Positions 1-6,120 of a stretch of 14,559 nucleotides of DNA are shown piece after piece. The notes beneath the pieces were generated by a model that had not been told where the DNA came from, searched no databases, and worked only from the letters and a program-made list of their open reading frames with translations. Position 1 is the stretch's first letter. The number at the start of each line of letters is the position of its first letter. A program made the translations under genes and the position numbers. Source of the DNA: an uncultured Chitinophagaceae bacterium (GTDB lineage: Bacteria > Bacteroidota > Bacteroidia > Chitinophagales > Chitinophagaceae); NCBI GenBank assembly GCA_903832075.1, contig CAILAF010000420.1:1-14559 (forward strand), given 5' to 3'.

Positions 1-2
1 AA

Positions 3-440
3 ACTTGCGAAGTAGCCGTTGGTGCATTAAGTAATGAATATGGCAGAGCACCTGTTGTAGTAACTGAAGAAATGGTAGCAGCCATGCGTCCGGGAAGTAT
101 TATTATTGATGTTGCTATTGATCGTGGCGGATGTTTTGAAACAAGTGAAATGACAAGTCATGAAAAACCAACTTTTGTAAAACATAATGTGATACATTAT
201 GGTGTTCCAAATATTCCAAGTGGTTTTGCAAGAACAGCAAGTCAATCTATCAGCAATGTATTAATGCCATTGTTATTACAAATTAGTGATGAAGGTGGAA
301 TGGAAGAAATGGTTTGGCACAACATTAATTTGCGAGAAGGTATTTATATGTTTAAAGGTGCAGTAACAGATTTTTATATCAGTCAAAAATTTGATTTAAA
401 ATATACCGATTTGAATTTGTTGATTGCGAGCAGGAGATAG
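3..440 (+). CDS. ald: alanine dehydrogenase, C-terminal part (5' end outside the window)
   Basis: The enzyme would catalyse NAD-dependent interconversion of alanine with pyruvate and ammonia in the cytoplasm. The frame is open from the window edge, before the first in-window ATG at 72, so this is the last 145 residues of a protein usually near 370-400 residues. It shows the Ald/PntA-family stretch MRPGSIIIDVAIDRGGCFET followed by HYGVPNIP and RTASQSISNVLMPLL. The N-terminal substrate-binding lobe and most of the nucleotide fold are missing from view. Its TAG stop lies 4 bp from the stop of the convergent ABC ATPase gene, with no room for a separate terminator. A transhydrogenase alpha subunit is the alternative, but the C-terminal sequence (LREGIYMFKGAVT, YTDLNLL) fits Bacteroidota alanine dehydrogenase better. 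Confidence 0.88.
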   Translation, partial: TCEVAVGALSNEYGRAPVVVTEEMVAAMRPGSIIIDVAIDRGGCFETSEMTSHEKPTFVKHNVIHYGVPNIPSGFARTASQSISNVLMPLLLQISDEGGMEEMVWHNINLREGIYMFKGAVTDFYISQKFDLKYTDLNLLIASRR

Positions 441-444
441 GAAA

Positions 445-1083
445 TTATTTGTAATCCATTATCGAGATTCTTTCTTTGCAAAAATCCATTTCATTTTCAT
501 CATTGCTGCTAACAATGGTTAATTTATTCTGGCAATAATCATTAATGAGTTCATGATACAATGCATAACCATTTGCATCTAAATTTGTGCAAGGTTCATC
601 TAATAATAAGACCGGTACATCAGAAAAAATTGCTTGCGCCAATTTTATTCTTTGTTTCATTCCGGAAGAATAATAACGTATTTGTTTATCAGCAGCTTTT
701 TCTAATCCAATAGCTTTTATTATTCCATCAATAGATACATGTGATAATAATGGTTTGAATGATGAATGAAAATTAAAAAACTCTTTTGCAGTCATTTCTT
801 CAATCAATTCAACATATGGCGCAGCAATAGAAATGTATTTGTATGTTTCGCTATCTTCCAACTTGCCATTAACCATTGACGATTGACCATTGACGATTGA
901 CCATTCACATTTTCCTTCACTCATATTCATACTTGATGCAATTGCTTGTAATAAAGTACTTTTGCCACTTCCATTAGAACCTGTGATAGCGTAGGATTTG
1001 CTGATATTGAAAGTATATGTAAGATGACGAAAAATCCAATCCCGGTTAAATCTTTTACCGGCATTAGAAAGTTGTATCGTCAT
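445..1083 (-). CDS. ABC transporter ATP-binding protein (CcmA-like size)
   Basis: A 212-residue single ABC ATPase domain that should power a membrane partner not encoded in the window; the substrate is unknown. Walker A is GSNGSGKS at residues 35-42, the signature YSSGMKQRIKL at about 138-148, and Walker B VLLLDEP at about 158-164 with a normal D-loop after it. The position where most ABC ATPases carry the switch histidine reads IVSSND (190-195), so the H-loop histidine appears absent. Residues about 59-73 are encoded by six copies of a 7-bp repeat (866-907), a sequence more typical of intergenic DNA, yet the frame stays open. The gene starts 39 bp after lpxA and is the last gene of the lipid A block. 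The start MTIQLSNAGKRF fits the usual beginning of such domains. Confidence 0.85.
   Translation of the reverse strand: MTIQLSNAGKRFNRDWIFRHLTYTFNISKSYAITGSNGSGKSTLLQAIASSMNMSEGKCEWSIVNGQSSMVNGKLEDSETYKYISIAAPYVELIEEMTAKEFFNFHSSFKPLLSHVSIDGIIKAIGLEKAADKQIRYYSSGMKQRIKLAQAIFSDVPVLLLDEPCTNLDANGYALYHELINDYCQNKLTIVSSNDENEMDFCKERISIMDYK
866..907. repeat. six tandem 7-bp units inside the ABC ATPase gene
   Basis: On the plus strand the units read CCATTAA, CCATTGA, CGATTGA, CCATTGA, CGATTGA, CCATTCA, with C(C/G)ATTGA as consensus. The 42 bp equal 14 codons, so the host frame is kept, and three units (21 bp) form a codon-neutral super-unit. Gain or loss of one unit would frameshift the ABC ATPase. Confidence 0.9.
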
Positions 1084-1122
1084 AGTAATAAAATTTTTTT
1101 GAAAGATTATCGTGAAATGAGA

Positions 1123-1920
1123 TTACTCATCATCAGCACCGCCTTTAGTATATTTTTTAATAATTCCTCTTCCGCTTTCGCGAATAAAAGTTACGATCTC
1201 ATCTCTTTCATCGCTGGCTACCAATTCTTCTTCAATATATTCAAGGGCTTGTGTAGTATTCAATCCTTTATTAAAAATAAAACGATAGATATCTAAAATG
1301 TGATTTATTTTTTCTAATTCAAATCCTCTTCTTTTTAAACCAATACTATTAACACCGCCATAACTTAATGGATTACGAACTGCTTTAATGTACGGAGGAA
1401 CATCTTTACTTACTAAACTTCCTCCTGCTATATATGCATGTTGTCCAATTTGAACAAATTGATGAACTGCACTTACACCAGCAATCCAAGCCCAATCTCC
1501 CATTGTAACATGTCCGGCCATTTGTACATTATTACTTAAAACACAATTATTGCCAACAATGCAATCATGTGCAATATGGCTATAAGCCATGATTAAACAA
1601 TTATTACCAACTCTTGTTCTCCATCTATCTGTAGTTCCTCGGTTAACAGTTACAAATTCGCGAATAGTTGTATTATCGCCAATTTCAACCATTGTTTTTT
1701 CACCATTGAATTTTAAATCTTGAGGAACAGCTCCTAAAACAGCACCTGGAAATATTCTGCAATTCTTTCCAATTCTTGTTCCATCCATAATAGTAACATT
1801 GCTTCCTATCCATGTTCCTTCGCCCACATGCACATCACCATGAATAACAGTAAATGGATCAATCTTGACATTGGGTGCTACCCTTGCGTTAGGATCTATG
1901 TAAGTGTAAGGATGAGTCAT
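1123..1920 (-). CDS. lpxA: acyl-ACP--UDP-N-acetylglucosamine O-acyltransferase
   Basis: First enzyme of lipid A synthesis: it transfers a 3-hydroxyacyl chain from acyl carrier protein to UDP-GlcNAc in the cytoplasm. The protein of 265 residues is a left-handed beta-helix of hexapeptide repeats (for example IGSNVT, IGKNCR, VGNNCV) with a C-terminal helical part. The catalytic histidine is in the AHDC motif, near residue 118. An ATG at 1965 would add 15 residues, but the family normally begins just before the YIxPxA segment, so the start MTHPYTYIDP at 1920 is preferred. It lies downstream of the lpxC-fabZ fusion but behind a strong hairpin at 1981-2001, so it may be transcribed partly on its own. 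Residue choice and order leave little doubt about function. Confidence 0.95.
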   Translation of the reverse strand: MTHPYTYIDPNARVAPNVKIDPFTVIHGDVHVGEGTWIGSNVTIMDGTRIGKNCRIFPGAVLGAVPQDLKFNGEKTMVEIGDNTTIREFVTVNRGTTDRWRTRVGNNCLIMAYSHIAHDCIVGNNCVLSNNVQMAGHVTMGDWAWIAGVSAVHQFVQIGQHAYIAGGSLVSKDVPPYIKAVRNPLSYGGVNSIGLKRRGFELEKINHILDIYRFIFNKGLNTTQALEYIEEELVASDERDEIVTFIRESGRGIIKKYTKGGADDE

Positions 1921-1972
1921 CCGCGTTTTTGGTTTAGGCGCTATTAGTGTTTGCATAGACACCAATAACTAT

Positions 1973-2001
1973 AAAAAGGATGCCAGATTTCTAATCTGGC
2001 A
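1973..2001 (-). terminator. hairpin plus T-run after lpxC-fabZ, in front of lpxA
   Basis: A perfect 8-bp inverted repeat (TGCCAGAT at 1981-1988, ATCTGGCA at 1994-2001) with a 5-nt loop. On the minus strand it is followed by CCTTTTTATA, the form of an intrinsic terminator, 37 nt after the lpxC-fabZ stop. Because lpxA continues the pathway, partial termination or attenuation is plausible. The same hairpin also starts 3 nt after a -7-like box TATTTTTG (2005-2012), so it could instead be the 5' end of an lpxA transcript. Confidence 0.6.
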
Positions 2002-2004
2002 CTG

Positions 2005-2012
2005 CAAAAATA
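2005..2012 (-). promoter_or_regulatory. possible -7 element for lpxA
   Basis: The minus strand reads TATTTTTG, an exact match to the Bacteroidota -7 consensus TAnnTTTG. No TTTG was seen 19-21 nt upstream, so the -33 part is weak or missing. A transcript starting here would open with the 1981-2001 hairpin. Confidence 0.3.
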
Positions 2013-2037
2013 GGATTATTAAGGAGATTTTAGCTTT

Positions 2038-3444
2038 TTAAGTTCTTTTAACTACTTGGGCTACCAAATCAGCTTCAGTTGCCACCTTGCCACCAACATA
2101 CACTGTACCTTTCATTTCGCAAATACCTCTTCGTATTGGAGCTGAAAGTTCCATTTTCAAAATCATAGTATCTCCAGGAACTACTTTTTGTTTAAACTTA
2201 CAATTATCAATCTTTAAAAAATAAGTATCATATTGTCCTTCAGGCATTGCATTAATACAAAGGATTCCACCTGTTTGAGCCAATGCTTCTACCTGCAAAA
2301 CACCCGGCATTACAGGATTATTAGGAAAATGCCCCTGAAAGAACCATTCATTAAAAGTTACGTTCTTTATTCCGATGATATAATTATCCGTTAACTCAAC
2401 AATTTTATCAACTAATAAAAAAGGATGACGATGCGGTAAAGTTTTTTCTATTTGTTGTAAATTATAAACAGGAGGTAATGTTGGATTGTATACAGGTACA
2501 TCTTTTACATGTTTATTGCGTTTGATGTATTGTTTTATTTTTTTTGCAAATTCAACATTAGTACTGTGTCCTGGCCTATTAGCAATTATTCTTGCTTTAA
2601 TTGGATAACCAATTAATGATAAATCACCTATAACATCTAATAATTTATGACGTGCAGGTTCATTCGAAAAACGTAATTCTAAATTGTTTAAATAGCCTTC
2701 GGTTTTTACTTCAATTTTTTCGCGTTGAAATGCTTTTGCTAAGCGAGTCATTTCAGCGTCAGTAACAGGTTTGTCTACTACTACAATAGCATTGTTAATA
2801 TCGCCACCTTTAATCAAATCATTATCCAGTAAAGCTTCCAACTCGTGTAAAAAACAAAACGTACGGCATGGAGCAATTTCACTTTTAAAATCTTTGATAG
2901 TTTTTAATCCTGCATGTTGTGTTCCTAAAACCGGACTATTAAAGTCAATCAATGTTGTGATTTGATAATCTATTGAAGGCATTGCAACCATTTCAACACG
3001 CTTCTTATCATCATACAAAAAAATATTTTCGTCAATACTATACCAAGCTTTTGATGCTTCTTGTTCTATAATTGTAGCTTTAACCAATAATTCTACAAAT
3101 GGTTCGGAGCTACCATCAATAATTGGTATTTCTGGTCCATTTAATTCAATCAAACAATTATCTACTCCCATACCAACCATGGCAGCCAACACATGTTCAA
3201 CAGTACTCACTTTAGCATCGCCTACTTGCAATGTTGTTCCGCGAGATGTATCTGTAACTAAATCGCAATCTGCTTTAATGATTGGTTGATTGGGTAAATC
3301 AATTCTTTGAAATTGAATTCCAAATCCCGGGTTAGCGGGTTTTAACGTCATATCAACTAAAACGCCTGTATGTAAACCTGTTCCGCTAATGCTAACAGCA
3401 CTGCCTAAAGTATGTTGTTTATCGGGATTAAAATTTATGTCCAT
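2038..3444 (-). CDS. lpxC-fabZ: LpxC-FabZ fusion: UDP-3-O-acyl-GlcNAc deacetylase / 3-hydroxyacyl-ACP dehydratase
   Basis: A bifunctional protein of 468 residues. The N-terminal two-thirds is the zinc deacetylase LpxC, the committed step of lipid A synthesis: TVEH (His84), ARHKLLDVIGD (His266, Asp270) and GHSTN (His293) are the metal and catalytic residues. The C-terminal part, from about residue 325, is FabZ, which dehydrates 3-hydroxyacyl-ACP: LPHRHPFLLVD, then FQGHFPNNPVMPG with catalytic His372, and VLQVEALAQ with Glu386. The fusion is characteristic of Bacteroidota and couples the two competing users of 3-hydroxyacyl-ACP. An ATG at 3486 would give 14 more residues, but it overlaps the end of a repeated leader motif and the extension does not look like LpxC, so the ATG at 3444 (MDINFNPDKQHT) is preferred. 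It lies between lpxD and lpxA. Confidence 0.95.
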   Translation of the reverse strand: MDINFNPDKQHTLGSAVSISGTGLHTGVLVDMTLKPANPGFGIQFQRIDLPNQPIIKADCDLVTDTSRGTTLQVGDAKVSTVEHVLAAMVGMGVDNCLIELNGPEIPIIDGSSEPFVELLVKATIIEQEASKAWYSIDENIFLYDDKKRVEMVAMPSIDYQITTLIDFNSPVLGTQHAGLKTIKDFKSEIAPCRTFCFLHELEALLDNDLIKGGDINNAIVVVDKPVTDAEMTRLAKAFQREKIEVKTEGYLNNLELRFSNEPARHKLLDVIGDLSLIGYPIKARIIANRPGHSTNVEFAKKIKQYIKRNKHVKDVPVYNPTLPPVYNLQQIEKTLPHRHPFLLVDKIVELTDNYIIGIKNVTFNEWFFQGHFPNNPVMPGVLQVEALAQTGGILCINAMPEGQYDTYFLKIDNCKFKQKVVPGDTMILKMELSAPIRRGICEMKGTVYVGGKVATEADLVAQVVKRT

Positions 3445-3490
3445 TCTTATTGTGTTTATGAAACCGGCAACAAAAACATAGCTCATGTTC

Positions 3491-3510
3491 GTTTCGTCGC
3501 ACTCTTCAGC
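3491..3510 (-). repeat. leader motif 1, copy A (upstream of lpxC-fabZ)
   Basis: The minus strand reads GCTGAAGAGTGCGACGAAAC, matching copy C at 17 of 20 positions. It ends 46 nt before the preferred lpxC start at 3444. Confidence 0.6.
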
Positions 3511-3527
3511 TTTTATAAATAATTCGG

Positions 3528-3535
3528 CAAAAATA
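3528..3535 (-). promoter_or_regulatory. possible -7 element for lpxC-fabZ
   Basis: TATTTTTG on the minus strand in the gap after the lpxD stop, matching TAnnTTTG. It lies 17 nt upstream of leader motif copy A, so the motif would fall in the 5' untranslated region. No good -33 TTTG was found at the usual distance. Confidence 0.35.
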
Positions 3536-3557
3536 AGAAATTGAAATTTGAAAGCAT

Positions 3558-4613
3558 TTATTCAACATTCTGCTTCTCTAATAATAATTGTTGAACAAGT
3601 TTTTCCAATTCGTATACACGCTTCTCTAATTCAGGCAGATTGCGGCTTGCAGCTTGGCTGCGTAATGCAGCCGAATAATCATAAGCTGGGCTTCCAGTAA
3701 CAGTAGTGTTTGGTATTTTAATTGATTTACTTACGCCACTTTGTGCATTAATTTTAGTTCCATCGGCAATTGAAATATGCCCAACAATACCTGCTTGTCC
3801 ACCTATCATAACATTGTTACCCAATTTTGTACTGCCGCTAATTCCGGCTTGAGCAGCAATAACAGAATTCTTACCCACTTCAACATTGTGTGCAACCTGA
3901 ATTAAATTATCCAACTTAGCGCCGCTTCTTATAATTGTTGAACCCATTGTGGCACGATCAATGGTTGCATTAGAACCAATCTCTACAAAATCTTCAATTA
4001 TAACATTCCCAATCTGTGGAATTTTTGCGAAAGTACCATTTGCTTGTGGTGCAAATCCAAAACCATCACCGCCAATAATAGTTCCTGCATGAACAATTAC
4101 ATTTTTATGTAACACACAATCATCATAAATTTTTACAGCAGGGTATAAAATGCAGTTATCACCAATTTTTACATTATTACCCAAATACACGCCAGGAAAT
4201 AGTTTCACGTTATTACCAATAATTACATCTTCACTTATATAAGAAAATGCAGCAATATAAACATTCTTGCCTAATGTTGCAGTTGATGCAATAAAAGATG
4301 GTTGTTGAATACCACTTAATTGTTGTGTTACCATTTCCTGGTACTTGTTTAATAAACTTGCAAATGCTGAATACGCATCAGGAACACGAAGTAAAGTGGT
4401 TTTGATTTTTTGTTTTAATTCCAATGAATCATTAACGATGATGATAGAGGCTTGTGTTGAATATAAATACTCTTCGTATTTAGGATTAGCTAAAAAACAT
4501 AATTGACCTTTATGCGCTTCTTCAATTTTACCGAAAGAAGATACAGTTGCATTGGCATCACCTTCTATTTTTCCGCTAATTAATAAAGCGATTTGTGCGG
4601 CAGTAAATTGCAT
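3558..4613 (-). CDS. lpxD: UDP-3-O-(3-hydroxyacyl)glucosamine N-acyltransferase
   Basis: Third lipid A enzyme: it adds the N-linked 3-hydroxyacyl chain to the product of LpxC. The length of 351 residues is normal. Residues 1-100 form the uridine-binding N-terminal domain (GKIEGDANATV, GQLCFLANPKYEEYLYST). Hexapeptide repeats of the left-handed beta-helix fill about 105-310 (IGNNVK, LGNNVK, IGDNCI, VGKNSV and others). The catalytic histidine is His242 in IQVAHNVEVG, and the GGDGFGFAP motif sits at 181-189. The C-terminal tail (LPELEKRVYELEKLVQQLL) looks like a short coiled coil, as in other trimeric LpxD proteins. The ATG at 4613 gives the expected N-terminus. It is the second gene of the minus-strand block. 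Confidence 0.95.
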   Translation of the reverse strand: MQFTAAQIALLISGKIEGDANATVSSFGKIEEAHKGQLCFLANPKYEEYLYSTQASIIIVNDSLELKQKIKTTLLRVPDAYSAFASLLNKYQEMVTQQLSGIQQPSFIASTATLGKNVYIAAFSYISEDVIIGNNVKLFPGVYLGNNVKIGDNCILYPAVKIYDDCVLHKNVIVHAGTIIGGDGFGFAPQANGTFAKIPQIGNVIIEDFVEIGSNATIDRATMGSTIIRSGAKLDNLIQVAHNVEVGKNSVIAAQAGISGSTKLGNNVMIGGQAGIVGHISIADGTKINAQSGVSKSIKIPNTTVTGSPAYDYSAALRSQAASRNLPELEKRVYELEKLVQQLLLEKQNVE

Positions 4614-4633
4614 AAAACTGTTTTAAGTTTATG

Positions 4634-4675
4634 GTTCATGGTTCACAAATGTTGTACTTTTTATTAACCATGAAC
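4634..4675. repeat. 10-bp inverted repeat made of heptamer units between the HD gene and lpxD
   Basis: GTTCATGGTT (4634-4643) pairs perfectly with AACCATGAAC (4666-4675) around a 22-nt spacer. The left arm lies in two tandem copies of TGGTTCA (4632-4645) and the right arm is the same heptamer inverted. The right arm overlaps the stop codon of the HD gene. A role in termination or mRNA processing is possible but there is no adjacent T-run. Confidence 0.7.
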
Positions 4676-5883
4676 TAACTGATTGAACAAATATAAAATT
4701 TTTTTACTGGTGAGGAAATAGTTTGGTGTATCAATGGATCATCTATAGTTGAAATATCCTTAACCGTATTATCTTTAAATAAGATGTTAATTCTTTCGTC
4801 TTCAGTTCTGTATAAGGTATTAACAGCTTCTCCGGTAAACACGAAATAAGACACTAAAGAATCATCAATGTTTAATTGAACTTTTGCATCTATTAATTTT
4901 TGATGAATGATTTTTTCATCAAATGGTTCTGATTGTAATTTTATTTTTAGTAATTCTCTATTTAAAATTCTTGTACATAATTCACTCAAAACAAAATCTG
5001 AATGATGGCACCATTTTTTTACAGCAAATGAAAAATCAATATCATCTAATTCACAAAATTTTTTTAATACTGCTTCATTCATTTTGCCATTGAATTCAAA
5101 AAGAAAATAATCAGTCACAGTTCCGGTTATTAAATTTTTATCTCCATTATTATGAAGTTCACGAACTCTTTTTAAAATATTAATCAATATTTTTTCTGCT
5201 GCCAATACAGTTTTATGAAGATACACTTGCCAATACATTTGCCGCCTTGCCACTAAAAATTTTTCAATGCTGTAAATGCCTTTTTCTTCTACCATCAATT
5301 CTCCATTATGGACAGTGAGCATTTTTAAAATCCTGTCATAACCAATTACACCTTCACTAACACCTGAAAAAAAACTATCTCTTGTTAGATAATCCATTCT
5401 GTCAACATCTAATTGCCCGCTTACTAATTGATGCAAAAATTTTTTATGATATTGATTGGTAAAAATATCAATCGCCATATTCAATTGACCATTCAATTCT
5501 TTGTTCATCGACTGCATAATTTGCAGACTGATATTTTCGTGAGGAACATTAATCAATTGATTTTCTAATGCATGAGAAAATGGTCCGTGTCCGGTATCAT
5601 GCAATAGGATAGCGGCTTTCACGGCAATTTCTTCTTCTTCAGTTATCTGGGTTCCTTTGGCTCTTAATTCATTTACTGCATTACACATTAAATGATAAGC
5701 ACCTAATGAATGATGTAATCTTGTATGCACTGCACCGGGATATACCAAATAGGCTAATGCCATTTGATGTACACGACGAAGTCGTTGAAAAAATGGATGC
5801 GACAGAATAGTAAAGATGAGATCGTTATTGATGGTGATGAAACCATACACAGGGTCATTAATGATCTTTCTTTTATTGGGCAT
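4675..5883 (-). CDS. HD-domain phosphohydrolase (dNTPase/SAMHD1-like)
   Basis: A soluble 402-residue HD-superfamily hydrolase of the type that cleaves nucleotides or phosphoesters using bound metal. The metal motif is complete: TRLHHSLGAYH (His58), ILLHDTGHGPFSHALE (His95, Asp96) and QLDVDRMDYLTRDS (Asp161). This DVDRxDYL arrangement is that of dGTPase/SAMHD1-related proteins. The true substrate cannot be told from the sequence. The N-terminus NDPVYGFI is characteristic of the family, and the ATG at 5883 fits it. It is the first gene of the minus-strand block and ends 61 bp before lpxD; I know this type of gene as a frequent neighbour of lpxD in Bacteroidota. Nothing in it looks degenerate. 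Confidence 0.88.
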   Translation of the reverse strand: MPNKRKIINDPVYGFITINNDLIFTILSHPFFQRLRRVHQMALAYLVYPGAVHTRLHHSLGAYHLMCNAVNELRAKGTQITEEEEIAVKAAILLHDTGHGPFSHALENQLINVPHENISLQIMQSMNKELNGQLNMAIDIFTNQYHKKFLHQLVSGQLDVDRMDYLTRDSFFSGVSEGVIGYDRILKMLTVHNGELMVEEKGIYSIEKFLVARRQMYWQVYLHKTVLAAEKILINILKRVRELHNNGDKNLITGTVTDYFLFEFNGKMNEAVLKKFCELDDIDFSFAVKKWCHHSDFVLSELCTRILNRELLKIKLQSEPFDEKIIHQKLIDAKVQLNIDDSLVSYFVFTGEAVNTLYRTEDERINILFKDNTVKDISTIDDPLIHQTISSPVKKFYICSIS

Positions 5884-5895
5884 GCCTGTTGTTAG

Positions 5896-5927
5896 TTTGT
5901 TAAAGCAATCAACAAATGTACTATTTG
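5896..5927 (+). promoter_or_regulatory. possible porX promoter, overlapping the divergent one
   Basis: TTTG (5896-5899), a 19-nt spacer, then TACTATTTG (5919-5927), which is the -7 consensus with one extra base. It would give a leader of nearly 190 nt for porX. An alternative closer site is ATTG near 6001 with TATTTTTA at 6026-6033. Confidence 0.3.
5913..5920 (-). promoter_or_regulatory. possible -7 element for the HD-lpxD-lpxC block
   Basis: TACATTTG on the minus strand matches TAnnTTTG and lies 29 nt before the HD-gene ATG. The -33 position does not show TTTG, so this is only a candidate. Confidence 0.35.
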
Positions 5928-6054
5928 TAATGAGATAGAATATATTTGAATAGTTGTTTTAAATAGTAAGTCAATTTATTTTTTAATTTATTCTTCTTTT
6001 ATTGAATTAATTTTCTACTCTGTTTTATTTTTATTGCTGATTATTGTTAATGTT

Positions 6055-6074
6055 GTTGAAGTGAGTGACACAAC
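6055..6074 (+). repeat. leader motif 1, copy B (upstream of porX)
   Basis: GTTGAAGTGAGTGACACAAC, matching copy C at 17 of 20 positions, and followed by GAAGTTGAAT where copy C has TCAAGTTCAAT. It ends 46 nt before the porX ATG at 6121. Confidence 0.65.
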
Positions 6075-6120
6075 GAAGTTGAATAGAATTACTAAAGATG
6101 ATTTCATAAAAAATTAAATT

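Noticed and set aside
1024..1296. Plus-strand ORF across the lpxA-ABC junction, and similar frames at 2771-2965, 10145-10447, 11346-11603 and 13900-14121
   Set aside because: All are antisense to confidently identified genes and encode no recognisable protein.
3445..3486. ATG at 3486 as the lpxC start
   Set aside because: It overlaps the end of leader motif copy A and adds 14 residues not typical of LpxC; the ATG at 3444 fits the family.
5770..5790. CGACGAAGTCG palindrome in the HD gene
   Set aside because: It lies within conserved coding sequence (RLRRVHQ) and is explained by codons.
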